In this document: piece after piece, positions 53,618 through 64,000 of the stretch
Layout of the letters: every line of letters begins with the position of its first letter
Position numbering within the stretch: position 1 is the stretch's first letter
NCBI GenBank assembly: GCA_963575745.1
Contig: CAUYUJ010019949.1
Span: 693,964 to 757,963 of the forward strand
Origin: Prorocentrum cordatum
Lineage: Eukaryota > Sar > Dinophyceae > Prorocentrales > Prorocentraceae
Length of the DNA stretch: 64,000 nucleotides
Direction: 5' to 3'
Program-made: the position numbers and the translations under genes
Notes under the pieces: model-generated
What the model was told of the DNA's origin: nothing
What the model saw: the letters and a program-made list of their open reading frames with translations, nothing else
The model's database searches: none

Positions 53618-53625
53618 CACGGCCA
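53528..53625 (+). repeat. (GAC)n array
   Basis: GAC with GGC interruptions, directly abutting the previous satellite. Confidence 0.94.
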
Positions 53626-54330
53626 CTCACGACCTAAAGGGCTGGTGGGATTTGTTCTTCCCCACCTTTTCTGGTCCCTGGTCTTTCCCTCGTCGTCCTC
53701 AGGCCTCGCCTTTGGGGCGGGGGGGGCGCCGACGAATAAGGAGAGGCCATCGGACCTCCCGGCATGCCCCACACGGCGGCCAGCCCTGGTAGCTGGCGGA
53801 GAGTGCCCAGGTAGGAGGGCGAGGAAAAGGAGGAGGAGGGGGAGCAGGAGTAGGATCGCTCACATCCTGGCGTCGCGAAGAGAAATAGTGACGACTGGTG
53901 TTTCGTTGTTGTTTTGCTTCCGGGGGCCGCTTCCTGGCTCTGGGGACCGTCAGAGAAAGCGTATCTCAGGGTGAAAGGCCGCCCCCAGAGAAGTGGTCAA
54001 GATCCCCTGGGACCCACGTCTCGACTGCACGTGAGAGTGATCCTTCGCCGGCCTGACCCTTGGTGCGGGCCCGAGGGGGGCCCCCGACCGCCGAACACCA
54101 TGCGATAGCAGCGGCTTGCGCGCCCTTGGGTTCGGTTCCCCCGCGGCCGCCAAAGAGCCGCGCGCCAGGGGTCGGTCGCTCTCTGGCGAAAAAGTGGAGC
54201 ACCGGAGGAGAGAGGTTGCCGCCCGCCCCTCCCCCGGGCACGTCAGGCAGAGCGCGCGAGGCCGTGAGGCGCCCTCGGCAGATCGCAGCAGCGCGGTGGC
54301 CGAAAGAGGTGGACGGGCCTGGCAACTCCT
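53626..54330. other. Spacer, nothing recognised
   Basis: Short overlapping ORFs on both strands only. No RNA gene seen. Confidence 0.5.
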
Positions 54331-54334
54331 TCCT

Positions 54335-54541
54335 CCTGCTCCTCCTCCTCCTCCTCCTCCTCCTCCTCCTCCTCCTCCTCCTCCTCCCCCTCCTCCTCCT
54401 CCTCCTCCTCCTCCTCCTCCTCCTCCCCCTCCTCCTCCTCCTCTCCTCCTCCTCCTCCTCCTCCTCCTCCTCCTCCTCCCCCTCCTCCTCCCCCTCCTCC
54501 TCCTCCTCCTCCTCCTCCTCCTCCTCCTCCTCCTCCTCCTC
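54335..54541 (+). repeat. (CTC)n tract
   Basis: About 68 CTC/TCC triplets with occasional CCC. Confidence 0.97.
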
Positions 54542-54849
54542 TGCTTGTGGTCACAAGTGCGTTCCCCCCCAGTCCGCGATCCGCGCCGCGGGTTGCGAGA
54601 CTGTTTCTGCATCACCGGCGCCTGGGGCATGATCAGCATCGCTGGTGAGCGGAGCGCGTGCCCCCCAACACATTTGCATCGGGACGCTTGTTTCCCATGC
54701 TGAACTCGCCTCACGGAATTCAGTATACATCGAAATCCTTGGCCATCCCACCTTTCTCCCCGTCTTCCGCCACCCCAAATGCGCCGAGGCCAGGGGCTGA
54801 AGGCGACGCAGGCACGCGTTGTCAGCGCTCCTTTTCGTGCGCGCACGCC

Positions 54850-55795
54850 ATACCTGAGATATTCTCGCAACGCTGAGCTCTCGGGCTCCTTGAAGATGTG
54901 CGCGAGGTGGTCCAGCTCGCGTCGCCTGAGACATCCTCGCAACTCTGGGCTCTCGGGAAATGTGCTCGAGGTGGTCCGGCGCGTTTCGCTTGAGAGAGTG
55001 TCGCAGCTCTGGGCTCGGAGAGGGAGGAGGAGGAGGGAGGAGGGGTCAGACCCAGACAAGCCATTGGTTAGACTTCTGTTGTCGAGGTATGCTCTGGAAG
55101 AGGTCGGGGCGCCCCTTGCCCGACAGAGGAGGTAGCTGGCGCCGATGCGCGAGCACGAGTCCTTGGTGAATTGACAGGGCTCATCAGGGGGCAGCCATGC
55201 TGGAGCAAATGGTGGAGATGCCTCGACCGAGAGCGCGGCGAGCAAGGAGGAGGCGGGATGGGGGAGGGGAAGAGAAGGAGGCAAGAGCTCCGAGATGCTG
55301 CGCGCACGGTGGTCCAGCTCGCTTCGCCTGAGACATCCGTGCAACTCTGAGCTGAGAGAAGATGTGCGCAAGTTTCGCTCGAGATATGATTGCCATTCGG
55401 GGCTCCGAGATGCTGCGGGCGAGGTGGTCTGGCCCGTTTCGCCTAAGACATCCTTTTCAATTCTGGGCCCTCAGAGGAAGGAGAAAGTGAGGAGGGGTCA
55501 GACCCAAAACGAATCATTTGGTGACTCTTTTGTTTTCCAATATTTGCCTTCGAAGGGGTCTGGCGTCGCCTGGAGACATCCTCGCAACTCCTAGCTCCCA
55601 GATGTCACACACGAGGTGTTCAAGCCCGTTTCGCCTGAGACATCCTCGCAATTCCCAGTTCCTTGAAGTTGTGCGCGAGGTGGTCCAGTTCGTTTCGCCT
55701 GAGACATTTTCGCACATCTGGGTTCCCGGAAGAATTGCGCGAGGTGGTCCAGCGCGTTCGGTTGAGACATCTTCGCAATCTCAGGACAGAGAGAA
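54850..55795 (-). repeat. Array E in reverse orientation
   Basis: Units contain 'gaggtggtccag', 'cgtttcgcctgagacatcctcgcaa' and 'ctctgggctc', the complement of the E units at 22255-23240. Two interruptions at 55020-55290 and 55455-55570 share 'ggaggggtcagacccaaa' and are themselves a repeat pair. Confidence 0.85.
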
Positions 55796-55949
55796 AAAAC
55801 ACACAAATGTAAATGTTGGAGGGGTAATGAACCTCCGCCCTGCCCCTCCCTGTTTCGTTCCGCCTGCCCTCGGCGCGGCCCGCTACTCTCTGCCCGCGCA
55901 GCGGGCCCTGGAATAGTTTATGGGGCCCAGATGCTGAAGCATCCTTTGC

Positions 55950-56520
55950 CCGATCATCCCCCCCCCGCCGAAGCGAAAGCGTAGACTTTGCAACCCCTGG
56001 AGGCATGGGCGGCCTGGATGGGCATCCCGGCCGCTCCAGACGGTGGTCGCCAAACCACCCGCGCCTTCCCCGACACGCAGGCGGTATTGCTGGAGGCTTG
56101 GGGGCGGCGGGAGGCCTGCGAGGTTGCCTGGCGTCGGGCGACTTCGGTCTCGTCTTCCCATTTCGAAGCGTTTGGTGGGACGATTAGCAGAGATGTATCA
56201 ATCAAGACCATTTCTGGGGATGTTGGCCGGGATGAGTTTGCCCACGCTTGTGAACGCTGTGGGTGGGAAGCGTTTGGATGGATCCAAAACCAGATATTCA
56301 GATAATCATATGGAGTCGGACCTCTGGGTTTCAAAACTTCGTGCACTTGTTTCGGACCAACGCCAGGTACCACAACAAACAGTTGAGGCGTGGGTGACGC
56401 GATCTGGTCTGACAAGGCATGTACGCATTCCAAAACGTATCCGCATAGCACACGATATTCCGTCATGTACGGATTGTTGCCGAGAGTGTCAGAAGTTGTG
56501 AATGAACAAACCAGACAGAC
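55950..56520. other. Unassigned stretch with weak coding character
   Basis: A plus-strand frame at about 56190-56500 (MYQSRPFLGMLAGMSLPTLV...) and a minus-strand frame over the same bases (56592-55954) both look partly protein-like. I cannot choose between them and recognise neither. It is perhaps a fragment of a mobile element. Confidence 0.25.
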
Positions 56521-56635
56521 TTGAATGGGCCCATGCACGATTGCAATATTGATTTCCCCGTTGTTGCAGCATTGTTTCGTATACTCGGCCACGCCAATTG
56601 CATTTTCAAAGTTGACGGCGTTGCAAGGAGGAGGT

Positions 56636-56855
56636 GGCGGATTAGTATACGGCCATATTCCGGATCAGTATCTGACACCATTCCGGATCATTATACGCCA
56701 GCTCGTATCTTGGATCAGTATACGCCAGCCCGTATTCCGGATCAGCATACAAGAGTTTCTGCATCAGTATACCATAGCTTCCGTCTCCGGATCAGTATAC
56801 ATTACATTTTGGATCAGTATACAACATATTTCAGGATACATTTCCGGATCAGTAT
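56636..56855 (+). repeat. GGATCAGTATAC short interspersed array
   Basis: The 12-base word GGATCAGTATAC, or a one- or two-base variant, occurs about nine times in 220 bases with 13-32-base spacers. Some spacers are themselves alike ('gccagctcgtatctt' and 'gccagcccgtattcc'). Confidence 0.9.
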
Positions 56856-56859
56856 TGGT

Positions 56860-58435
56860 TTCGTTGCGTTTCTGTGGGATGATTTTCAAATTTGTTGTTT
56901 GTTTCTGGCCTCGAGAGCTGGCCTTCAGGCCCCTGGCCGCGCCAGAGCAAATGTTCGGTTATCGGCCCGTTCTTCCCGATTATGTTGGCATTGTTCGGCT
57001 TGGTTGCGTGTTTGTGGGCCGTAGAAATTCATGTGTTTCTTATGCTTCTGGGCTCGAGGACTTTTTAATTTGCCAGCCGCGCTGGCGCAAAGGACAAGAA
57101 TTGCTAATGTTCGGCATATGGCCAATTTAGCTTGTTCTATTTGATTTCGTCGAGTGCCTCCTGCATTTGCGAATGTTTTTGTTCCGCGTTTGTGTTCCCG
57201 TGTTGGCTCCATGGCGGCCTGCAAAAAAAAAAAAACACGCCCACCTCAACAAGCTAGCGTCTCGCGCGGGATATTCCCAAATGCTGGGTGCCAGCGGGCA
57301 AGCGTCCTAACTTCGTGGTCGCTTCTTTGTGGCGCCCAAAAATTATGGTTGCGACATCACGAACGCCGCGCGGCCGTGAAAAAGATGCGCCTACATCTTC
57401 AAAATCAAGCGGACCGCTGGAGACATCCCCACTACAGGCACGAAACGGTAAGTGACTTGCGGCACCTTTTTGTGTTGCCCAAATGTTGTGTTTGTCGGAC
57501 CCTTGTTCCGCGTGTGTTCGGCGGAAATTGGCAGCAATCAAATTTGCCCAGCTTGCTGGGATATCGCGCCAAAGCGAGGACACCGTTTGGGCAGACTTCC
57601 GGCTACCATATTGAGGTTCGGTCCGCATAATAAGATGGGTATAATTTCTTGTCGGTTATCCACGTAATGTTGGACGCGGTGCCGCACCATAACCGAACAA
57701 TAAGAATTTGTCCGTGTAAGGTTGGCATTGGTAATGTTTATTCGAATATGATTGTTCGGTGTATGTGGTCAAACGCGCCCGTATTGACAACAAGATATTC
57801 GTCGACAAGATATTGTGAGCGATGGGTGGCAGAATCAGTGCCACCCCTATTGTTGAGCCCAAAAGTAAATGGTCGCACTGCATCTCGCAAATCGTGCTGA
57901 AATTACCGGGCCAAGGTTTTAGCGACGAGCCGTTAGTCTTCGAATTTTGATGCTAAATTTCTGTAGGGGCTCGAAATGTGTAGATTATCGCGCACTTCCA
58001 ACCAAAAAAAATGAGGGAAATGTCTTGTAGTTTGTCAAGCGTGGCTTGAGTGCCATGAGCTGGCGAACTCAGCTTGTTGGCGAACTCAGCATGCGAGTTA
58101 CGTGGCAAAATTCTTATTTAGCGATGCGGAGGCCGTTACTGCGTTGATTGCCCCCGTCTGGCCTGCTTGCATGAAACGGGTTCCCGCTCCGTACGGGCAA
58201 CCGGGCTTTGCGCCGAGTTGCCTCCTTTGTTTCACAAACCAAACAGATCAAATTTCGAAATTCACTCTCTCGGGCAGGGCCGGCATGCGAAGCGTTCGTG
58301 TATTTTATTCGTGTATTTTTAGAGGTTGCTGCGGGCGAAATTCTCCAACCATTAAATATTTTTCCACTCCCGTGGCACCTCGGATCATACAAACCAGCCG
58401 GACGATCCGGTATGGTTTTCGGCGTGGTAAATTTC
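56860..58435. other. Spacer with TGTTCGG/CCAAATG words, no supported gene
   Basis: G+C is lower than average. 56905-56960 and 57045-57110 resemble each other ('ctggcctcgag', 'ggccgcgccagagcaaatg' against 'ctgggctcgagga', 'agccgcgctggcgcaaagg'), indicating an old duplication. I see no sustained frame or RNA gene. Confidence 0.5.
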
Positions 58436-58444
58436 CGCCATCGA

Positions 58445-58635
58445 TTGTTTCAGTAACGTGCAAGCGTTGCAATCTCGCAAACAGTGTTCCTCCAGTAAAC
58501 ACCCGTTTTAACAATCGCCCTCGCCCGCTTCAGTGTTCAGCCCCCGCCCGGTTTAGTAACCGAAGCAAACGTTTCAAAAAAATATCATTAATCCGCTATC
58601 CCATTCCAATAAGAAAAACACTTCAGTAACCGATC
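58445..58635 (+). repeat. Cluster of CAGTAAC motifs (left of the MULE region)
   Basis: TTTCAGTAAC at 58447, then CCAGTAAACACC, GGTTTAGTAACC and CTTCAGTAACC, with GCAAGCGTT and AAACAGTGTT nearby. It matches 63025-63105 in the same orientation. Confidence 0.7.
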
Positions 58636-58779
58636 CGGGATGTTCCCCATGCTGTCGGGAGGGCCATCAGCCAACCGTTGGTGATGGGTTCGCAGATTGA
58701 TGTTGAAAATTGTGGAATGCCCGCTTGGCTTTTGAGCCCGTCTTTGCGCGCTCTTGGGCCATCGTAGGCGTTCCTGGGG

Positions 58780-59000
58780 CGTCTCCTGGAGGACGGCCCC
58801 AGGACGGACCGGCGAGAGGAAGGATGTGGAAAGTGAGAGAGGACGAGGATGAAGAGGAAGAAAGGCAGAGGAAGAATAAGTGCGAATAGGAGGAAGAGGA
58901 GTGATAAAAAGGAGGTAGAGAAACGAAAAGAAAGATGAGTGAGGATGAAGAAGAGAAACGAAGAGGAGGAGGACGAGGAAAGGCAACGAATATTAAAATA
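58780..59000 (+). repeat. Degenerate GAGGA purine tract
   Basis: GA/GGA-rich with no fixed period. A serine/phenylalanine-rich minus-strand ORF over it is a by-product. Confidence 0.75.
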
Positions 59001-59068
59001 TGTGTTTTTCCCGCGCGGTGGGCGGATTCCTTTGGCGCGGAATTTTGCGCACCGCAGGTCAAAGCGTA

Positions 59069-59846
59069 TTAAATGCAATATGGAACATAGATGCGGCCAT
59101 TTTTGTGGGTAACGTGTTGCCGTTGGATACCTGCAACGCCCGGCGCGGAAAAAAATGCCGCCGCGGATTTGCAAAGAAGCATGTGCACGAATTGATGCAT
59201 CCTACAGCCAAGTCCGTTCGTCGGCATCATATTGGACCCGCTGCTGGCTCGAAAGATCTTTCTTCTTAAGGTGAGGAGTTCTGAAAGATGGAGGAAACGG
59301 AGAAGGAAGTGGGAAGGGAGAGGGAAGAGGAATTGAGTAAATCGAGTCGGGGTTGTTTGATGACCATTGATGTCTTCGATCGCCAATTGCATGCGCAAGG
59401 CATCCGAATTTGAGTCGATGTTGATGGGATTTAAGGCGGATTCCGCCGCCAATTCTGGGTCGCAAACCAAATCGATATCGATGGCCGCCTTTGGTGAGCT
59501 GAAGCTGCCGAAGAGCTCCGTCTCGAACTCCAAATCCTCGCCGGAGTCGCCGAAGAACTCAGCCTCGAGCTCTAGATCCTCGCGGGTCGCCTGAGGAGGG
59601 TCCACTGGCTTAGCGCCGAAGGGTTCCACGCGCGTAGCCCCGGCCTCACGGCCTCGTCCTCGGTTTCGTCCTCGGCCGCGTCCGCCTCGCCCCCCGCGAG
59701 TGCTCGGGAGCGCCCCCAGGGTCTTCGGGCGATCTGGGACTCTGACGCGAGCGCGGCCAGTGCGCCGCGGTGTTGTCTTGAAAGTGCCCGGGTAATGATT
59801 GGCCGAACCGAGGTGTTGCAACCAGACGCTGTGTTCAGTCTGCCCT
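59069..59846 (-). CDS. RGG-box/acidic protein fragment, probable exon
   Basis: On the minus strand the acceptor-like TTTTGTGATTTCAG ends just before 59846. The frame then reads QTEHSVWLQHLGSANHYPGT and later RGGRGGRGRGRNRGRGRE, an RGG box. An acidic segment follows: EDLELEAEFFGDSGEDLEFE, then SPKAAIDIDLVCDPELAAES and ALRMQLAIEDIN. A donor-like AATG|GTCATC lies at 59365/59364, after which the frame stays open but turns low-complexity. No ATG opens the frame, which fits an internal exon. RGG boxes commonly bind RNA; the acidic half is unknown. It lies 1.6 kb downstream of the transposase on the same strand, so it could be part of that element or a host gene. Confidence 0.45.
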
Positions 59847-60245
59847 GAAATCACAAAATCCTGATGAGATTCCTGGATGTTGCCATCAACGAACGTCAGG
59901 GGCGTGAAATGGCGCGCATAATCCGCGGCCCGGGTATTATCTCAATGGTCGTGTTGTTTCACAATGCATTTTTTCCCCGGCAAGCAAAAGCACGGGCAAC
60001 CAGTGAACATGTGAGCGCCCTTCAGGGTGCGAAGATTGTTACATTTTGCATGTGGGTACTTCAGAATTGCACTTCAATTGAAACAACCAACAACACGGCA
60101 AACCGAAACCCTTAAATTTCTACCATGGGCCGGCCAAGGCGAAGTACTTAAATTTACACCGGCCAGCGATTTTTACGGTCAAAACAAATATTCCATGCAC
60201 GCATGATGTGAAACAGCCCATTGATGCGACATCCCCATTTTCTCC

Positions 60246-60635
<390 letters not shown>

Positions 60636-60639
60636 AACA

Positions 60640-61490
60640 TTGATCGCTCACGGGAACAATCAGGGAAATGCGACCAACATTGGATACAATATTTCCAAGG
60701 CGTCAAACTCTGAGGGCCTATCTCCGTATTTGATGCCTAGCTGTCTCTACGCGATGTCCCGGAGCTCGGGCACCACGGTGGTCGATAAAGCCGCCATGAT
60801 GGTTTGCATCCGCTCCTTGTCGAACTTGCTGCCGTCGCATTTGGGACACAGCCACCGCCGTCGACCTTGGCGGCAACGCCCTCTCGTAGAAGCAGGATGA
60901 CTAGGAAGGGATGGGGGAGGATGGCTGGGGACAGGCGGGAATCAAGGAGGATGTGGGAAAGACCAGGGGCGGGGAAGCGACACGGCCCCCAGGGGCCCCG
61001 CAACGAAAAGCGAGTTCGAAAGGTAAAAAAAACAATGTTTCCCAATTCGAGCCCGATTTAGCTTGGACGCCAGCGGGGCCCGCGATAAACTGTCAGAGGG
61101 CGAAAGGGATGGGGCTGAGGGGAGATATGAAACAATGGCTCCTGTGGGCACGGAGGGGCGCCATGGCGCGCAGAAAAGGGCGCCTAAGGAAGGCTTCGGG
61201 GATGGCCCCAGGTGCAATTCCACGGGATGTCAAAGGAGGGGCCCAACCAAGGCTCCAATGACAATTCCACGGGAGGTTTCCAGGAGCCCTTCGGATTAAG
61301 GAAGGAAGGATCCAAAGGAAACTCCGAGAGGCTTCGGGAAAGCCGATGGGGCCCCAAGGATGCCCCGGAATATATATTCATGCGTTGCTTTTTGGAGGGT
61401 GGGGGCTTTCGGAAGCTGGGAGGCCCCCCCGGAGGTCAGCCTGGAGCCCTTCGGGTCCCATCTTGCGCAACGAAAGGACCCCCCGGCAAA
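60640..61490. other. Spacer, nothing recognised
   Basis: Short overlapping ORFs only. Words such as 'aggcttcggg' and 'ccttcggg' repeat loosely at 61190-61450. Confidence 0.5.
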
Positions 61491-61491
61491 A

Positions 61492-62957
61492 TTAAGGCCT
61501 TGACGTATCGTTGGCAACGTAGACATCACCTGGAGACGCAATGTAGATGATTCCAATTGCTGTTAGCCGACGAATTTGCTTATTGTCGTCTTTTGGCCCG
61601 CGCAGGGATGACTTGTTGGGCCCCCTCAGGCAGCGAGCGTTGGGCCTGGACGGCGTTGACCCGTTCGATACATAAGAGCATTTGTCTTTATGTTTGTCGG
61701 TCTCCCACCATGTGCGCACAGCCCGTTCGAGAAATCGTATCTCATGTAACACGTCAACACGTTTAGGTTTGCATTGGGAACTTTTGTCCATGACGCCCCA
61801 AAATGACTCTATTGTGTTGTTGGAATAGCAGAAAAGGGCGGCAGAACACGATCGCATGGGCAGTGCCACTTTGCTTCATAAGCCCCACTATTGTGAATTA
61901 GGTGCTTGGCAGTGAACAAGTAGTCGACGAATCGTTCCTCGCCTTTCCTGCGGAGGTCCGCCAACACAGCCTTCCAGAAAGCATCGAACAGAGGCGGTGG
62001 CAAGAAAGCGCTTTTATGCATGTAGTCCTGGACCTGCGAGCCCCAATTTCTGTTCGCCCATTGTTTCCCGTTTTTCGTTATGTCATTTTTGATGTGTTCC
62101 AAACGTCGAACGTGGAGGGCATCGGGGAAGAGTTCTTCGCAGACGTTAGCAAGCGCCTTCCCGCCATCCAAATATACAACTGCCCTTTTTGATACCAGAT
62201 CCAGGGTGTGGTAATTTTGAAGTAGGTCTATTCCACTTTGCACTGTAGCCCTCACGGCTGGCATATCTTCTTCGGGAACGTAAGTTTCGGCCCACGCGTT
62301 GTGGACGTAGTGGGCCCCCAGCCACCTGAGGGAGATCAGCTTGAAGCCTTGGACGCCTTGATCGTGCGTTGCGTCCAGGCACAAACGCATCTCGTAGCCA
62401 TCAGGCTGATTGGCCACGAAGTCGGCGCACGTCGTTGCCAAATAACGACAATGAAATGGTAAACTATTGTTCTCGAGTGACGCGTTCTTGCAGTCGACGA
62501 CGAGCCTCCAGTCTGGATCGCCGAATTTGGGCTGCCTTTCGGCGGCCAAGGCTTTCCATTCACTTGGCGGGCTCTGCCCCGCGCCGTATTCAGCTGCGCA
62601 CTGTGCACTCCGCAATTTGTACACGGAGTCCGGGGTAGGTAGATCTTCGGCACGCGTTCCTCCATCGATTTTCTGTTGAATTTGGGTGCTGACGGATATC
62701 GTTTTTATTTTCTTTGTTGTTGTTGTTGTCATTTCTTCTTTGACGAGCTTTTTGTCCTTCCTGACTTGGGAGGCCGATGCGTTCTTCTCGTGCTTGCCCC
62801 GCTCGGTCCGGTACACGTACCCACGCCGCATTTCAAAGTGTATGCTGACCTCGCACTCGTTCTTGTGATCGTCTTCGTGTTGGCGGCATTGGCACGTCAC
62901 GAACTCCTCGATCTCCCCGTTCGCCAGCTTCCGGGATCGGAAGACCCCGAGGTGCAC
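61492..62957 (-). pseudogene. MULE-type (Mutator-like) transposase, frameshifted
   Basis: The first frame (62957-61809) has, near its start, a possible zinc-binding segment with C, C, H, H and C (FVTCQCRQHEDDHKNECEVS). A basic linker follows, then a DDE-type core: LCLDATH (first Asp), LGAHYVHNAW, VYLDGGKAL (second Asp), LFPDALHVRRLEHIKNDI and a helical region. A second frame (61869-61492) supplies NNTIESFWGVM, which resembles the N-N-x-x-E-S-F motif holding the catalytic Glu of MULE transposases. The two frames overlap, so a single indel near 61820-61860 separates the Asp pair from the Glu. The first frame begins at GTG and upstream there is a stop but no ATG, so the true N-terminus is missing or on another exon. 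The family call rests on motif spacing and is inference. Confidence 0.72.
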
Positions 62958-63024
62958 GGCGGATTTTTCCAGCTCCTGCGCGGGCGCGCTCCGAGAGGAA
63001 AGGGAGGGAGGAGGAGGAGAACAG

Positions 63025-63105
63025 CAACCGTCTCAGTAACACACAAGCGTTTCAGTAACCAAAACAGTGTTTCGGTAACCAACCCCGCCCGTTTCAGTAA
63101 CCACG
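63025..63105 (+). repeat. Cluster of GTTTCAGTAACC motifs (right of the MULE region)
   Basis: CTCAGTAACACACAAGCGTT, then TTCAGTAACCAAAACAGTGT, TTCGGTAACC and GTTTCAGTAACCACG within 80 bases, just upstream of the transposase frame. Counterpart of 58445-58635. Confidence 0.75.
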
Positions 63106-63164
63106 AAATGAAAAAAACAAAGAAATCTGCGGCAGAACACGTCTGAGGGAAATCGTTCTGATGA

Positions 63165-63401
63165 CTATTTCTCTCTCCCTCTCTCCCTCTCTCTCTCTCT
63201 CTCTCCCTCTCTCCCTCTTTCTCTCTCTCTCTCGTTCTCTCTTTCTCTTTCCTTCTTTCTCTCTCTCTCTCTCGATCTCTTTTTTTTTTTCTTCTCTCTC
63301 TCTCTCTTTCTCTCTTTATCTCTCTCCCTCTGCCTCTCTCTCTCTCTCTTTCTGTTCATCTGTCGCTCTCTCTCTTTCTCTCCCTCTCTCTCTCTCTCCC
63401 C

Positions 63402-63433
<32 letters not shown>

Positions 63434-63508
63434 TCCTCTTTCTCTCTCTCTCTCTCTCTCTTTTTTTTCTCTCTCTCTCTCTATATATCGCTCTCTCTCT
63501 CTCTATCG

Positions 63509-63543
<35 letters not shown>
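63165..63543 (+). repeat. (CT)n array of ~380 bases
   Basis: CT dinucleotides with TTT, CCC and TATA interruptions. Confidence 0.97.
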
Positions 63544-64000
63544 GTCCACCTCAGTTTAAAAGGCTGTGCTTGTGAGCCTCTTTCTTCGGCTTTTCGGGCG
63601 TCCCCATGTGGTGCGTTTATGGTTGCATTCCAACCCAAACCATGGCGCGAGAGATCGAACAATTTTTGAATGCAAATTTAATGGCGTCTAGATGCAGATT
63701 CTATCCTATACGTTGGTGGGAGGCCGTTCCCTCCTCCCGAAGACCATCCTTGTCAAGACAAATCCAACAACAAAAACATATCATTCGAAACGATATCGGC
63801 GGTATGATGGCACTTGGTACGGCACGCTGTCCGTCAGAGAATGAGTTTCCCTGAGAAGGGGAGAGAGCGCCAAAGGGTCGACACTTGCCCGTTGGCGCCC
63901 TGCTTGCGGGGGCGCCCCCGGAAGTCAAACGTGAGCTTTCAGGCCGCGGCAATCCCGGCGCAGCATTCCTCTCTTTCTTTAGGCGCCACAGGGGGGAGGC
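63544..64000. other. Window end, nothing recognised
   Basis: No sustained coding frame or repeat match within the window. Confidence 0.5.

Noticed and set aside
53950-55371. A 473-codon minus-strand ORF
   Set aside because: It runs through the (CTC)n tract and reversed E units. It is poly-Gly/Arg and repeat translation without a domain.

Overview
This window is nuclear DNA of a dinoflagellate. The strongest single piece of evidence is a perfect copy of the dinoflagellate trans-spliced leader (SL) at 12237-12258 on the minus strand. It sits at the exact 5' end of a LINE retrotransposon. Other evidence agrees: a multi-exon kinesin whose introns begin with GC or GA as well as GT, tiny exons of 50-67 bases separated by introns of up to 8.2 kb, very high G+C, and a great excess of tandem and simple repeats. 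There are no prokaryotic operons, rRNA genes or CRISPR arrays. The species cannot be read from the sequence. High G+C with long introns is compatible with a Prorocentrum-like genome, but that is only a guess.

Layout. 1-0.3 kb: one small ORF. 0.45-2.7 kb: first copy of a composite higher-order repeat (called CR here), built from blocks D, H, A, C and B. 5.09-13.5 kb: second CR copy, split by a 6.9-kb LINE on the minus strand (5327-12258). The LINE has ORF1, then an ORF2 with endonuclease, reverse transcriptase and RNase H, and about 19-21-bp target-site duplications. 13.5-16.8 kb: minisatellites. 16.8-23.47 kb: two further CR copies in tandem.

23.48-39.9 kb, plus strand: the 3' part of a kinesin-14-type motor gene, recovered as seven short exons that join in frame across six introns (GC-AG x3, GA-AG, GT-AG and a tentative GA-AG). 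Its 8.2-kb fourth intron holds tandem arrays and a separate coding-like region (33.74-35.64 kb) with a 19-residue GGKGGWG repeat. 40.1-41.1 kb: another coding-like stretch on the same strand. 41.84-45.1 kb: fifth CR copy. 45-56.9 kb: mostly repeats, including a 77-bp satellite organised as strict 154-bp dimers, an AGCTT-type satellite and a diverged ~143-bp array. 58.4-63.1 kb: a decayed Mutator-like (MULE) transposase on the minus strand and an RGG-rich exon-like ORF, flanked by clusters of a GTTTCAGTAACC motif. 63.2-64 kb: a (CT)n tract and unassigned sequence.

What works together. The probable host gene is the kinesin. The LINE is a retrocopied, trans-spliced transcript that landed in a CR repeat; a related CR copy at 17.1-17.7 kb without the LINE serves as the empty-site comparison. 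All functional calls come from motif recognition by eye; no database search was possible.
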